From CAYYJM01 sp964471755 (GTDB taxonomy: Bacteria > Planctomycetota > Planctomycetia > Gemmatales > Gemmataceae), in NCBI GenBank assembly GCA_964471755.1, contig CAYYJM010000005.1:1-57654 (forward strand): 57,654 bases of DNA, read 5' to 3'. The position numbers and the translations under genes were made by a program. Under the pieces are notes generated by a model. It was not told where the DNA came from. It ran no database searches and saw only the letters and a list, made by a program, of their open reading frames with translations. This document shows positions 15,676 through 24,579 of the stretch, piece by piece; position 1 is the stretch's first letter, and each line of letters begins with the position of its first letter.

Positions 15676-17586
15676 TCAGTTCCGCGCCACGCCGCGTGTC
15701 TTGCCCACCGTGATCTTGACCGATTCGTTGCCAACGATGACCCAGTCCGTCGGTGTTCGCGTCACGATCGCTTCGCCGATCATCTGGCTGCCGCTGCGTC
15801 GGCCCCGGCCGAGGATCTGGACCATGCTTCCGGGCAGTTCCGGCAGCGCCTTTCCGGCGATGGCCACGCCGGTTTCACCGAGCGGCAGACGCAGCACGAG
15901 GTTCGTCCGTTTCGTCCGCGTCTGGAGCTGGATGGCGCGGTACAGATGCTCGACATCCTGCGGATCGCTCAGCGTTGGATGATCGCGCAGTTCCTGCCGG
16001 GTGTTGGAAACGTCATCGCAGACGGTGATCGTGTAAGTTCCATCCGGCAGATCGGCCGGCAGCTTGAGCCGGGCGGTCACCTTGCGGGCCGGATCCTTGT
16101 ACGGTTTCAGATAGGTGTGAATCGCCACCTCGTCGCCCGGTGCGTAGACCTCACGATCGACCTCGACCGCCTCGATGTCGGCGCTCGTTCGCGTTGGCGT
16201 GATGTGCAGATCGGCACGGATTCGCGTTGGTTTCAGCTTCTCGAACACGTTGGTTGTGAGCATCTGCAAGATCGTCGAAACCGGACTGAACAACGTCGCT
16301 GCGGCACGCGAGCCGGCCATGCCCGAGTACACGTCCTTGAGGACGATCGGTTCGTGGTCCGCGACGTCGATGCGGAGTGTCATTTCCGCCGTCATTTCCT
16401 CGGGCAGATCGCCTTCCATGTCGATGCTGTTGGTCAGCACGGTGAAGACCAGGTTCGGCATCAACTGTCGCTGCCGGACGACGTGGACGTTGAATGTCTG
16501 CGTTGGATTCTTGCCCAGGGCGACGTTGACCTGCATCGGCAACATGTCGATGCCTCTGCCGAGCCAGCCGGCGATGCAGGTGCTGACGTCGGCGTTGATG
16601 ACGCCGACCTGCTTCAGCGGCGACCCCATCTTGAAGCTGACGGTCTGACGCGGATAGACCGTGTGGACGTAACCGGTCATCAGTGGAAATTCGCAGCCGC
16701 CCAGGCTCATGAACGGATGGCCCCAGCCGTAGACGCGCTGGCCTTCGATGTGCGTCACGGTGCCAATACCGGACAGATCGAAATCGCCGGGGACGAGCGA
16801 GATGGCCAGGGAGCCGCCCGCCTCCAAGGGCACGTCCATCACGTTGGAATCGACCTTGCCGCCGATGCCGCCGCCCTGCATCGGCACCAGTCCGGTCGTT
16901 CGGCCGATGCGCTCCTGGAACAAACGCAGGGCACTGGCCGAGAACCCCGTCGCCGACAACGGCGTACGCAGCGGACGCAGGAACAGGCCGTCCTCGTCGC
17001 CGGTCGCCGAATCCTCGAAACTCTGCGCCACGGTGACGGCGTCGTATTCCTTGCCGCCGAGTCGCAGGGGTGTTGCCAGGCCGATTCGCCGGGGTCGATT
17101 GAGTTCGGCCGTATCGCGGCGTTCGTACGCTTCGACGAACTGGTGCATCTGAATGAACGGCGTCACGCCCGCGATGGGATCCTTGCCGTGAGCCCAGGCG
17201 TAGGCCACGGCTCCGAGCAGTTTGTTGTCGATGTAGATCGGGCTGCCTGACATGCCCTGGATGACGCCGGTTCGTTCGAGATCGAGTCCGGAGAGTCGGC
17301 ACAGGATAAGATCGCGACCCGGACTCGAATTGCGCATGACGCCGAGAACCTCGGCATGGAACAATTCGATCTTGGTCCCCTTCATGACGGTTTTACCAAC
17401 GCCCTTCATACCGGGGCGGATGTCATCGACCTGCCAGAAGGTTTCCGGCTTCGGACCGAATTTGCGTGCGACGACCGCCTCCTCGGCGGCCGGTGATCCG
17501 GGTTGAATCAGGAGCAGAGCCAACCCGGCCGTCAGGGCCGTGAGGAAGGAGATACCCAGGAGTTGGGAACGCATCGAGCGCATCAT
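15676..17586 (-). CDS. SpoIVB-type peptidase S55 family protein
   Basis: 636 residues with an N-terminal signal or anchor helix (LLGISFLTALTAGLALLLI). VIQGMSGSPIYIDNKLLGAVAYAW at about 109-132 matches the S55 active-site block, with the putative nucleophile at Ser113 in GMSGSP. YGWGHPF appears further on. In Bacillus, SpoIVB is a forespore signalling protease, but planctomycetes do not form endospores, so here it is probably an envelope protease or signalling factor. The C-terminal 200 residues are beta-rich and have no assigned function. The start is ATG at 17586 (MMRSM). No strong ribosome site is visible. Confidence 0.83.
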   Translation of the reverse strand: MMRSMRSQLLGISFLTALTAGLALLLIQPGSPAAEEAVVARKFGPKPETFWQVDDIRPGMKGVGKTVMKGTKIELFHAEVLGVMRNSSPGRDLILCRLSGLDLERTGVIQGMSGSPIYIDNKLLGAVAYAWAHGKDPIAGVTPFIQMHQFVEAYERRDTAELNRPRRIGLATPLRLGGKEYDAVTVAQSFEDSATGDEDGLFLRPLRTPLSATGFSASALRLFQERIGRTTGLVPMQGGGIGGKVDSNVMDVPLEAGGSLAISLVPGDFDLSGIGTVTHIEGQRVYGWGHPFMSLGGCEFPLMTGYVHTVYPRQTVSFKMGSPLKQVGVINADVSTCIAGWLGRGIDMLPMQVNVALGKNPTQTFNVHVVRQRQLMPNLVFTVLTNSIDMEGDLPEEMTAEMTLRIDVADHEPIVLKDVYSGMAGSRAAATLFSPVSTILQMLTTNVFEKLKPTRIRADLHITPTRTSADIEAVEVDREVYAPGDEVAIHTYLKPYKDPARKVTARLKLPADLPDGTYTITVCDDVSNTRQELRDHPTLSDPQDVEHLYRAIQLQTRTKRTNLVLRLPLGETGVAIAGKALPELPGSMVQILGRGRRSGSQMIGEAIVTRTPTDWVIVGNESVKITVGKTRGVARN

Positions 17587-17956
17587 TTGACGGGCCGCCA
17601 GCTGGGAGGTTTAACCGGGACCATGACGGCCCAACCTGCGCGGGTAAGGGGCCGCGGTCGTGATGGTATCATTCCTCGCCGGGCACTCGAGCGGGGAGGC
17701 CGACGGATGGGGAAAATGCCGCGAACGGACTCGTGGCGATCCGGAAATCGGCAATCAACCGAGAAGAAACCGTCCTGGCGGGTCGATCCGGGTGTTCGTG
17801 TCTACAGGCGGACGTACTGTCCTACCACATGGATTCTACTCTTCTTTTCCGCCTCCGCACAAGCTCACTTGGCAGGAGCCAGTCGAATCCCTACAACAAA
17901 CATTTACGGTTGTTCCATCGCCGTCGTTGTGCTTCGTCGTTGACAGAGTGTCTCCC
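17587..17956. other. Intergenic region between divergent S55 peptidase and rhomboid genes
   Basis: 370 bp. Short frames cross it but none has a credible start or composition. The part at 17820-17950 is AT-richer. A TTGACA at 17940 lies only 17 nt before the rhomboid start, so it cannot be that gene's -35 box. Confidence 0.4.
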
Positions 17957-19444
17957 ATGAATCCCCTGGAAGCCATCCTCCGCACCATCGCCCAGGAAGC
18001 GCCCGCGCCGTGGTATCCCAAGGGGTTCGCGGCCAGCCAGCAGTTCGATCTCAACCAGATCTATCTCTTGCTGGAGATGCTGCACCTCGATGGGCTCGTC
18101 GTCGCCGCACCGACTCATCCCGAGCTGGGGCCCGGGGTGGTCCTCACTCCTGCGGGCCAGACGCTGCTCAACGATCCGGATCGGCTTCAGCGTCTGCGCG
18201 ATGGCCGACCGCTGGTCGATGGCGATCGCGGCGGCGAGGTGCGCTCCGTTCTGCGAACACCGCCACGCGGACGATGGACCGGGCGCATCTTGCTGGCCAA
18301 CATCACCGTCTTCCTCTACGCCTGCTACCTGGCGGCCCAGACTCCCGGCCTCCTGAGCGTCTACGCCTTCTCGATGCCCGGTGCCGGGGTGCCGAACAAT
18401 CTCGTCGGCCCGCTCATGAACCTGCTGCACCAGATCGGCGGCGTGCATCCGACGGACATCCTCGCCGGCGAATACTGGCGTCTGCTGGCCTGCACCTTCG
18501 CCCACATGGGGCTGATGCACATCGCCCTGAACATGTTCGCTCTGCGCAGCGTCGGCCGATCGACCGAGCAGATGTGGGGGCCGTGGCGGTTCGTGCTGAT
18601 CTACCTGATCGCCGCCTGGGGCGGAAGTTGCGTCGCGCTGGCCTATCAGCCCGTCGGCCTGGTCGGTGCCTCCGGGGCGTTGTGTGGCGTGCTGGCCGCA
18701 GAGGGAGCATGGTTCTTCCTCAATCGGCGCTATCTGCCGCGTTCGGCCTTCAGTCGCTTCGCGGGCGGCTTTCTGATCACGGTCGTTCTCATGGTGCTGA
18801 TCAGCACGTATCCCGGCATCAGCAGCTGGGGACACCTGGGCGGTGCGCTTTTTGGTCTCGTCGCCGCATTGCTGCTGCACGTCCAGCGTTACGGCCGGAA
18901 GGATCTGCGGATACCGGCCCTGGCCGCGACCCTTCTCCTGCCGCTGGCCGGCCTCGGCGTGCTGCACCACGGCATGGCGACGGAACCGCGCTGGGCCGAC
19001 GCCGAGGAGCAGTATTATCGCCTCCACGTCCCGGAACCGGCTCAGGCGAATCAGTTCCTGCTCAGTCTTGATGAACGCTACGAGAAGGAACTTCTTCCCG
19101 TGTTGCAGCGGCACCCGACCCGACGCGAGCCGGCGGCGATCCGCACGGGACAGACATTCATCGACCGCGAGGAGGAGAAATTACAGGCGATGGAGGCTGA
19201 GTTCTCCGAGCCCGGGACCTGGCACGCGCCGGCGATTGTCCGCTATCGCGCGGTGACGGCCGCTCTCGCGCACGCCTGGCTCGACTATCTGGCCGAGGCC
19301 CGGCGCTGCCTGGAGGTGGGCGAGGGCTGGACCCATCAGGATGAGCAGACCCTGGGCGAGCGGTTTCAGAAACTCGACCAGGTCGGCGAGGTCTGGATGA
19401 CGGAACTCCACTCCTGGCCCGGTTGGCGAACCTGGAAGGAGTGA
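17957..19444 (+). CDS. Rhomboid family intramembrane serine protease
   Basis: About 495 residues. Rhomboids cut membrane proteins within the bilayer. The catalytic pair is visible: Ser239 in LVGASGALCG and His293 in SSWGHLGGALFG. The upstream FAHMGLMHIALNMFAL carries the conserved His/Asn of helix 2. About six helices lie between residues 109 and 330. A 100-residue cytoplasmic N-terminal domain precedes them, and a soluble helical tail of about 160 residues follows, both unusual in length for a bacterial rhomboid. The start is ATG at 17957. The upstream sequence lacks a strong ribosome site. Confidence 0.92.
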   Translation: MNPLEAILRTIAQEAPAPWYPKGFAASQQFDLNQIYLLLEMLHLDGLVVAAPTHPELGPGVVLTPAGQTLLNDPDRLQRLRDGRPLVDGDRGGEVRSVLRTPPRGRWTGRILLANITVFLYACYLAAQTPGLLSVYAFSMPGAGVPNNLVGPLMNLLHQIGGVHPTDILAGEYWRLLACTFAHMGLMHIALNMFALRSVGRSTEQMWGPWRFVLIYLIAAWGGSCVALAYQPVGLVGASGALCGVLAAEGAWFFLNRRYLPRSAFSRFAGGFLITVVLMVLISTYPGISSWGHLGGALFGLVAALLLHVQRYGRKDLRIPALAATLLLPLAGLGVLHHGMATEPRWADAEEQYYRLHVPEPAQANQFLLSLDERYEKELLPVLQRHPTRREPAAIRTGQTFIDREEEKLQAMEAEFSEPGTWHAPAIVRYRAVTAALAHAWLDYLAEARRCLEVGEGWTHQDEQTLGERFQKLDQVGEVWMTELHSWPGWRTWKE

Positions 19445-19456
19445 GCGGTAGTTGCA

Positions 19457-19810
19457 TTACGGCAACGCCAGCACAGCCTTCAAGCAGGAGTCGAGCTGCT
19501 GAAGCAGTCCCGCCGAGAGGCGGCCGATGGGCTGCACTCGATCTACCTTGATGGTCGCCAGGAACAGACAGCAGGCGACCGAGTTCTGAGTGAGTCCGGT
19601 TGCCTGGCCATCAGCGGTCGAGACATCGATGAGCAGGCTTGCAGGATCGTTCGCTGCGGCGAGGTTGGTGGTAATCTCAGCGACGATGACGTGGCCGAGG
19701 CGAACGTTATACGCATCTGCCTGGACGACCACGACAGGACGTTTCTTCCCTCGTCCTCCCGCTGCATGAGGAAATCGCAGAAGTACCACGTCGCCACGGG
19801 TGAGGGTCAT
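19457..19810 (-). CDS. MazF/PemK-type endoribonuclease toxin
   Basis: 117 residues. TRGDVVLLRFPHAAGGRGKKRPVVVVQAD is the classic MazF N-terminal block (RGDVVxxxFP...KKRPVVVV), and the VxxxLxTI-like segment LFLATIKVDRVQPIGRLS follows. Such toxins cleave mRNA at short sequences and are neutralised by the antitoxin encoded just upstream. Its ATG overlaps the antitoxin stop (ATGA at 19807-19810), so the two are translationally coupled. It converges with the rhomboid gene. Confidence 0.9.
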   Translation of the reverse strand: MTLTRGDVVLLRFPHAAGGRGKKRPVVVVQADAYNVRLGHVIVAEITTNLAAANDPASLLIDVSTADGQATGLTQNSVACCLFLATIKVDRVQPIGRLSAGLLQQLDSCLKAVLALP

Positions 19811-20025
19811 TCCTCAGTCCGGAATGCATCGAGCATCGCGCCGGCCTCGTCTGCCAGATGGTCCATTTCCTCGTCGGTCCAGGGAGTGGCGTCGTAGAGC
19901 AACTCCTTCATCCGCTCATAGGTTTCCTTGCGAACGAGGACGTAGGTTTCATTCGTGATCGGGTCAATCACAACAGTTTCGGCCGCAGTCAATTCGCGGT
20001 GTTGTTCGGCGGTCAGCTCGATCAT
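19807..20025 (-). CDS. Antitoxin partner of the MazF-type toxin
   Basis: About 72 residues. The N-terminal half (MIELTAEQHRELTAAETVVIDP) resembles the short DNA-binding/dimer part of small antitoxins. The acidic C-terminal helix (DEEMDHLADEAGAMLDAFRTEE) would wrap the toxin. The start is ATG at 20025, behind GAGGAGA. A longer frame to 20061 would overlap the space after the PEP-synthase-like gene. The family is inferred mainly from position and size. Confidence 0.8.
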   Translation of the reverse strand: MIELTAEQHRELTAAETVVIDPITNETYVLVRKETYERMKELLYDATPWTDEEMDHLADEAGAMLDAFRTEE

Positions 20026-20061
20026 GGCGTCTCCTCTCAGTCTCATTGTAACCGATGTCAA

Positions 20062-22563
20062 TCATCTGGTCCCAGACAGCGCATTCGTCTCTGAATCCAA
20101 CACGGTGACCACGCCGGTCGCGCCGTCCACCTTGAGGCGCTGGCCCGTCCGAATCTGCCGGGTGACGCCCGCCAGACCGGCGACGGCGGGCAGACCAAAC
20201 TCGCGTGCCACGATCGCCCCATGTGACAGAATGCCGCCCGTCTCCATGACCAGGGCCACCGCCTGAGCGAAGAGCGGCACCCACGCCGGATCGGTCGAGG
20301 GGCACACCAGGACGTACGGCCCGGTCGGCACCTCGGCCGGCGGCTCAGTCAGCACCAGCGCCGCCGCCTCGGCGACACCGGCCGACAGCGGCACACCTTG
20401 CAACGTCGCCGCACCGGCCAGTTCGATCGGCCGACCCAGGGCGTCGAGATCGTCGCTGAACAGGACCGACGGCACCTCCAGCGACAGGGCCACGCTCCGC
20501 CGACGCTTCCGCTTCGCGATCACGTCACGGAACGTCTCGCCCTGGATCAGACGCGGCAACTCGTCGGGCAGCAGATAGAAGACCCCTCCGGCCAGACGGT
20601 GACGGCGGTCGAGTTCCACCAGCACGGCACGGATCAGGGCGTAGCCGCGCATCAGGTGATGCTTCGCCGTCTCGCGCAGGCCGAGGAACGTGTGGACGGT
20701 GCGGATCTCCGCGCGGATTGCCTCGGCGTCCTTCTCGGCCAGCGGTTTCTCGCTCAGGAACTTCGCCAGGACCGTCCCGGCGTGGTCGCGATCCGCAGTT
20801 CGACCGCCACCGGGCCGACTCCGAAGAAGCTGATCGACCGCCGACGTGTCCTCCCGCCAGCGCGGCCGGGACAGTTCCATCTCCTGCGGCCCACGATGGC
20901 CGAACCGGGCCAGGAAGCCAGCCCGATCCAGCGTCCCCGAAGCGAGCTGCTCCAGCGCCGTCGGCAGGTCCGCCTCGGCATCGGGATGCACACCAACGAC
21001 CAGTTCGCGCGCCACAGAGTCGGCCCGCTCCGGCCCGAGCCATGCCGCCAGTCGAGCTTGCAAGGCCGCCAGGCCGAACGCCGCCAGGGCCGTCGGCTTC
21101 AGACTCTCCCGGGCGAAGTCGATCAGCGTCCGCCGGGTCCACTCCTCCAACCGGGCTAGCAAAGCCGACTCGTCGAGAGCGGCGAGCGACTGCCCCTCCG
21201 CCTCGCTGCACTGCCGCAGGAACGCCGGAGCGATCGCGTCGCGATAGCGGGCGGCGAACGTGGCGTTCAGTTCCTTCTTGTTCGTCTCGACGCGGACCTG
21301 CCGACCCATCGTGCGGATCAGCGTGATCGGGAAGAGGAAGAGACCGAGGCAGCCGAGCCGGCCGAAGTTGAGCGTCGGCGTCGGGTACGTCGCCTTGCGC
21401 GGATCGGCCTTGAGAGCGGCGAAGTCGTGATCGAGCGGCAGCTGCCGGAAGTGCATGCGGGCCTCTCGACTCAGGTTGCAGTACGGCCGACCGGCGACCA
21501 GGTCGAAGATGCCAGCGTCGTCGAGGTCCGGATCGGGATCGAAGCCCAGTTCGCGATACATGACGCCATATCCGCCCCGGCCGGACATGAACCGACGGAC
21601 GATCGCCCAGGTCATCGGCGTCGGCTCGGGCAGCACCTCCGCCAGGTTGAAGCGGCTCCACACGGTGCCAGCCGGCAGGGCCAGGGCCCGCAGTTCGGCG
21701 ATCTCTTCCTGGCGGACCTGCTCGCGCTCGGCGGCGCTGGCCGTGGTGATCGGCCGAGCCTGCAAGAGCCAGAGCGTACCGTCGGCCCAGGCCCACTCCA
21801 CGTCACGCGGTTCGCCGTAGAACGCCTCCACTCGCCGGGCCAGGTCGGAGAGCTGTGACAGCTGATCGTCATCGAGACAGGCGCGCTCCTGTCGGTCGGC
21901 CGGCAGGTCCTCGCGACCACGGGCTGTCACCTGCTCGGTCTTGCGGGCGACGTGCCGTTCGAGGACCCGACCGGTGGTCCGTTCCAGGTGGAAGCGATCC
22001 GGCTGAACCCGGCCGGAAACGACGCTCTCGCCCAGGCCCCAGGCGGCCTCGATGAGCAGACGCTGTCCCGTGGCGTCGAGCGGATCGCTGGTGAACAGCA
22101 CGCCGGCGGACTCGGCCGGCACCAGACGCTGGACGACGACGGCCATCGCCAGGCCATCCTCGCCGATGCCCTGCCTCTGGCGGTAGGCGACCGCTCGCTC
22201 CGTACGCAGCGAGGCCCAGCATCGACCGACCGCCGCGACGACGGCCGGTCCACCCTCGACGCCGAGAATCGTCTCCTGCTGGCCGGCGAAGCTCATCTCG
22301 ACGCCATCCTCGCCGGTCGCCGACGAGCGAACCGCGACGAGCCCACCACCGAGCGCGACGTACGCCGCGAGGATCGCCTGGCCGAGCGGGCATTCCGCTG
22401 TCAGAGGAGTCTGGCAGGCGGCGCGGTAGGCGGTCGTCGTGATGCAGAAGCCCGGCGGCACGGGCAGGCCGGCCCGCGTCGCCTGGGCCAGGCTCAGACC
22501 CTTGCCGCCGACAAGGGGTTCGCCATCGTCGGGAATCTCGCTGAACGGGAGGATGTCGCGCAT
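20062..22563 (-). CDS. PEP-synthase / pyruvate-phosphate-dikinase-like enzyme
   Basis: 833 residues. The N terminus is an ATP-grasp PPDK domain (LVGGKGLSLAQATRAGLPVPPGF; AVRSSATGEDGVEMSFAGQQE; ESVVSGRVQPD). The C terminus is the swivelling phosphohistidine domain, with the catalytic His at about 781 in ETGGILSHGAIVAREFGLPA. There is no PEP/pyruvate TIM barrel, so it resembles rifampin phosphotransferase-like two-domain proteins plus a helical middle part rather than true PEP synthase. It may phosphorylate a small molecule of unknown identity. It starts 10 nt after the proB stop, so the two are probably in one operon. Confidence 0.85.
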   Translation of the reverse strand: MRDILPFSEIPDDGEPLVGGKGLSLAQATRAGLPVPPGFCITTTAYRAACQTPLTAECPLGQAILAAYVALGGGLVAVRSSATGEDGVEMSFAGQQETILGVEGGPAVVAAVGRCWASLRTERAVAYRQRQGIGEDGLAMAVVVQRLVPAESAGVLFTSDPLDATGQRLLIEAAWGLGESVVSGRVQPDRFHLERTTGRVLERHVARKTEQVTARGREDLPADRQERACLDDDQLSQLSDLARRVEAFYGEPRDVEWAWADGTLWLLQARPITTASAAEREQVRQEEIAELRALALPAGTVWSRFNLAEVLPEPTPMTWAIVRRFMSGRGGYGVMYRELGFDPDPDLDDAGIFDLVAGRPYCNLSREARMHFRQLPLDHDFAALKADPRKATYPTPTLNFGRLGCLGLFLFPITLIRTMGRQVRVETNKKELNATFAARYRDAIAPAFLRQCSEAEGQSLAALDESALLARLEEWTRRTLIDFARESLKPTALAAFGLAALQARLAAWLGPERADSVARELVVGVHPDAEADLPTALEQLASGTLDRAGFLARFGHRGPQEMELSRPRWREDTSAVDQLLRSRPGGGRTADRDHAGTVLAKFLSEKPLAEKDAEAIRAEIRTVHTFLGLRETAKHHLMRGYALIRAVLVELDRRHRLAGGVFYLLPDELPRLIQGETFRDVIAKRKRRRSVALSLEVPSVLFSDDLDALGRPIELAGAATLQGVPLSAGVAEAAALVLTEPPAEVPTGPYVLVCPSTDPAWVPLFAQAVALVMETGGILSHGAIVAREFGLPAVAGLAGVTRQIRTGQRLKVDGATGVVTVLDSETNALSGTR

Positions 22564-22573
22564 GGAAGCCTCG

Positions 22574-23710
22574 TCACGTCGTCACCGCGAGGTTGTCCCG
22601 ATGGACGACCTCCTCGTAGGGCAGCGTCCCGAGCGCCTCGCGCACCTGCTCGGTACGCAGACCGCGGATGCGCTCGACCGCCGAGGCCGGGTAGTTGCTC
22701 AGGCCGCGGGCGAACTCGACGCCGGCCGGATCGCAGATGGCCACGACGTCTCCCTTGCCAAAGTCGCCGGCCACCTGGACGATGCCAATCGCCAGCAGAC
22801 TCTTGCCCTGCTGCTCGATCGCCCGCCGAGCCCCGGCATCGACGACGAGTCGGCCGCGAACCTGGGTCGCGAAGCCGAGCCAGCGCTTCCACGCCGGCAT
22901 CGTGCTGCTCTGCGGCAGAAACAGCGTCCCGACCGGCTCCTGCCGGAACAGCGCGTCGAGGACGCCGTCCTGTCGGCCGCTCGCCATGACGACCGATTCG
23001 CCCGCCACGGTCACGAGCCGGGCCGCACGCAGCTTGCTCCGCATGCCACCAGTGCCGAGGCTGCTCTTCGTCGAACCGGCCCGGTCGAGGACGTCGCCGT
23101 CGATGTGTTCGACGGTCGTGATGAGGTGGGCGTTCGGGTCGGTGTTCGGGTCGGCACTGTACAGCCCCCCCACGACGGTGAGCAGGACGAGCAGCGGCGC
23201 TTGCAGCAGGTTCGTCACCAGGGCGGCGAGCTGGTCGTTGTCGCCGAAGCGGATCTCGGCCGTGCTGATCGTGTCGTTCTCGTTGATGATCGGGATGCAG
23301 TTCCACTCGAACAGCGTCAGCAGCGTGTTCCGCATGTTGAGGTAGCGTGTTCGGCTGTCGAAGTCGCCAGCGGTGAGCAGGATCTGGGCCGTCGGCATGC
23401 CGAGCGGAGCGAAGCTGTCCTCCCAGGCCCGCATGAGGAAGTTCTGACCGATGGCGGCGCAGGCCTGGAGCTGGCGCATCTCCGTCGGTCGGGCGGCCAG
23501 ACCGAGTCGGCCCATGCCCGCACCGATGGCACCGGAACTGACCAGCACGACACGCCGGCCGCTCGCCCGGATGCGCTGCATCTGGCCGGCCAGCGCTTGC
23601 AGATTGGCCGGTTCGAGCCGGCCGTCCGGCCCCGTCAGCACGTTCGTGCCGACCTTCACCACGACGGTATGCGCCCCGGTGATGACTTCCTGACGAACCG
23701 GATCGAGCAT
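22574..23710 (-). CDS. proB: Glutamate 5-kinase
   Basis: 378 residues, the normal ProB length including a C-terminal PUA domain. It phosphorylates glutamate to start proline synthesis. VVVKVGTNVLT, VLVSSGAIGAGMGRLG, INENDTIST and GTGGMRSKLRAA are the kinase signatures. The PUA part begins near residue 275 and includes ARRAIEQQGKSLLAIGI and FGKGDVVAICD. The start is ATG at 23710, behind GGGAG. An in-frame ATG at 23743 is possible but would overlap the previous gene. No proA is in view. Confidence 0.95.
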   Translation of the reverse strand: MLDPVRQEVITGAHTVVVKVGTNVLTGPDGRLEPANLQALAGQMQRIRASGRRVVLVSSGAIGAGMGRLGLAARPTEMRQLQACAAIGQNFLMRAWEDSFAPLGMPTAQILLTAGDFDSRTRYLNMRNTLLTLFEWNCIPIINENDTISTAEIRFGDNDQLAALVTNLLQAPLLVLLTVVGGLYSADPNTDPNAHLITTVEHIDGDVLDRAGSTKSSLGTGGMRSKLRAARLVTVAGESVVMASGRQDGVLDALFRQEPVGTLFLPQSSTMPAWKRWLGFATQVRGRLVVDAGARRAIEQQGKSLLAIGIVQVAGDFGKGDVVAICDPAGVEFARGLSNYPASAVERIRGLRTEQVREALGTLPYEEVVHRDNLAVTT

Positions 23711-23739
23711 GGCGGGCTCCCGCGAGGAACGAATCCTCG

Positions 23740-24579
23740 TCATGGTAGTGATTTCTTTGGCGGGGTCGAAGTCCAGACGACCCCGTGGACTCGCCTTACG
23801 AACGAGTGAAACGGCGACCGACTCTGCCGGGGCACCAGCGTCCACGACCAGGTTTCGTCCGCCCACGGAAACGGTTCGCCATACAGAGTGCCGGTCGTTT
23901 CGATCACCCGGCCTCGCTGGTCGAGCCGCGTGCTATCCACGTCCGCGATGATCGCCTTCACGCCCGGCATGCGCTCGAGGTAGTCGAGGTGCGCCTGGAT
24001 CACCTGCCGGGCGTAGACGAAGATGGCCTCGCGCGAATGGGCTCGGTCGAGCAGGTACTCGACGTGCAGGTACGGCAACTGCGACAGGATGTTGACCGAC
24101 GCGATCAGATCGACTTCTGGATCGTCAAGGTAGAGAGTGGGCCGCGAGATCGGCAACGACAGGGAGGCGACATCGGCGGCGCGGTAGATGGCGTCCGTCG
24201 TCCCGGTGATGTCATGGTGGATGAGCCGGACATTCGGATAGGCCCGGACGCGCCAGCGGATCGGTAGGGGGTGGATCACATCGACGAGGCGCACCTCGGC
24301 GAAGCTGGCCGCAAGATCGTCGAGCGGCACGTCGTGCAGCCAGCCGGAGCCGATCACGACGGCGACGCGCCGCTGGGGACAGCGCTCGATGCCGCGACGA
24401 ATCGTCGCGCGGGTGCGCTCGAAGTGCGGCTCCCAGGCGGTGTGCCACCAGTGCCAGCAGCGGCGGATGTTTAGCACCTCACGGAGCTGGCCCATCCGCC
24501 ACGCCGCCCGGGGACAGGGCGTCAACCAGCCTTGCAGCCACAGGGGGATCATCGCTCGACCGATGACGGCTCGCGTCAA
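23740..24579 (-). CDS. Hypothetical protein with a Rossmann/methyltransferase-like core
   Basis: 279 residues. AVVIGSGWLHDVPLDDLAASFAEVRLVDVI resembles motif I and motif II of SAM-dependent methyltransferases, but the usual GxGxG is reduced to GSG. There is no family I can name. The longest start is TTG at 24579, overlapping the efp stop as TTGA. The first ATG is at 24552 without a ribosome site, so the start is uncertain. It sits between efp and proB in an apparent operon. Confidence 0.65.
   Translation of the reverse strand: MTRAVIGRAMIPLWLQGWLTPCPRAAWRMGQLREVLNIRRCWHWWHTAWEPHFERTRATIRRGIERCPQRRVAVVIGSGWLHDVPLDDLAASFAEVRLVDVIHPLPIRWRVRAYPNVRLIHHDITGTTDAIYRAADVASLSLPISRPTLYLDDPEVDLIASVNILSQLPYLHVEYLLDRAHSREAIFVYARQVIQAHLDYLERMPGVKAIIADVDSTRLDQRGRVIETTGTLYGEPFPWADETWSWTLVPRQSRSPFHSFVRRVHGVVWTSTPPKKSLP

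Noticed and set aside
15634..17250. Plus-strand open frame of 538 aa across the S55 peptidase
   Set aside because: The minus strand carries the S55 signature and a signal peptide. The plus frame is Asp/Arg/His-rich shadow sequence.
17940..17945. TTGACA as -35 box of the rhomboid gene
   Set aside because: It is only 17 nt from the start codon, leaving no room for a -10 and a transcription start.
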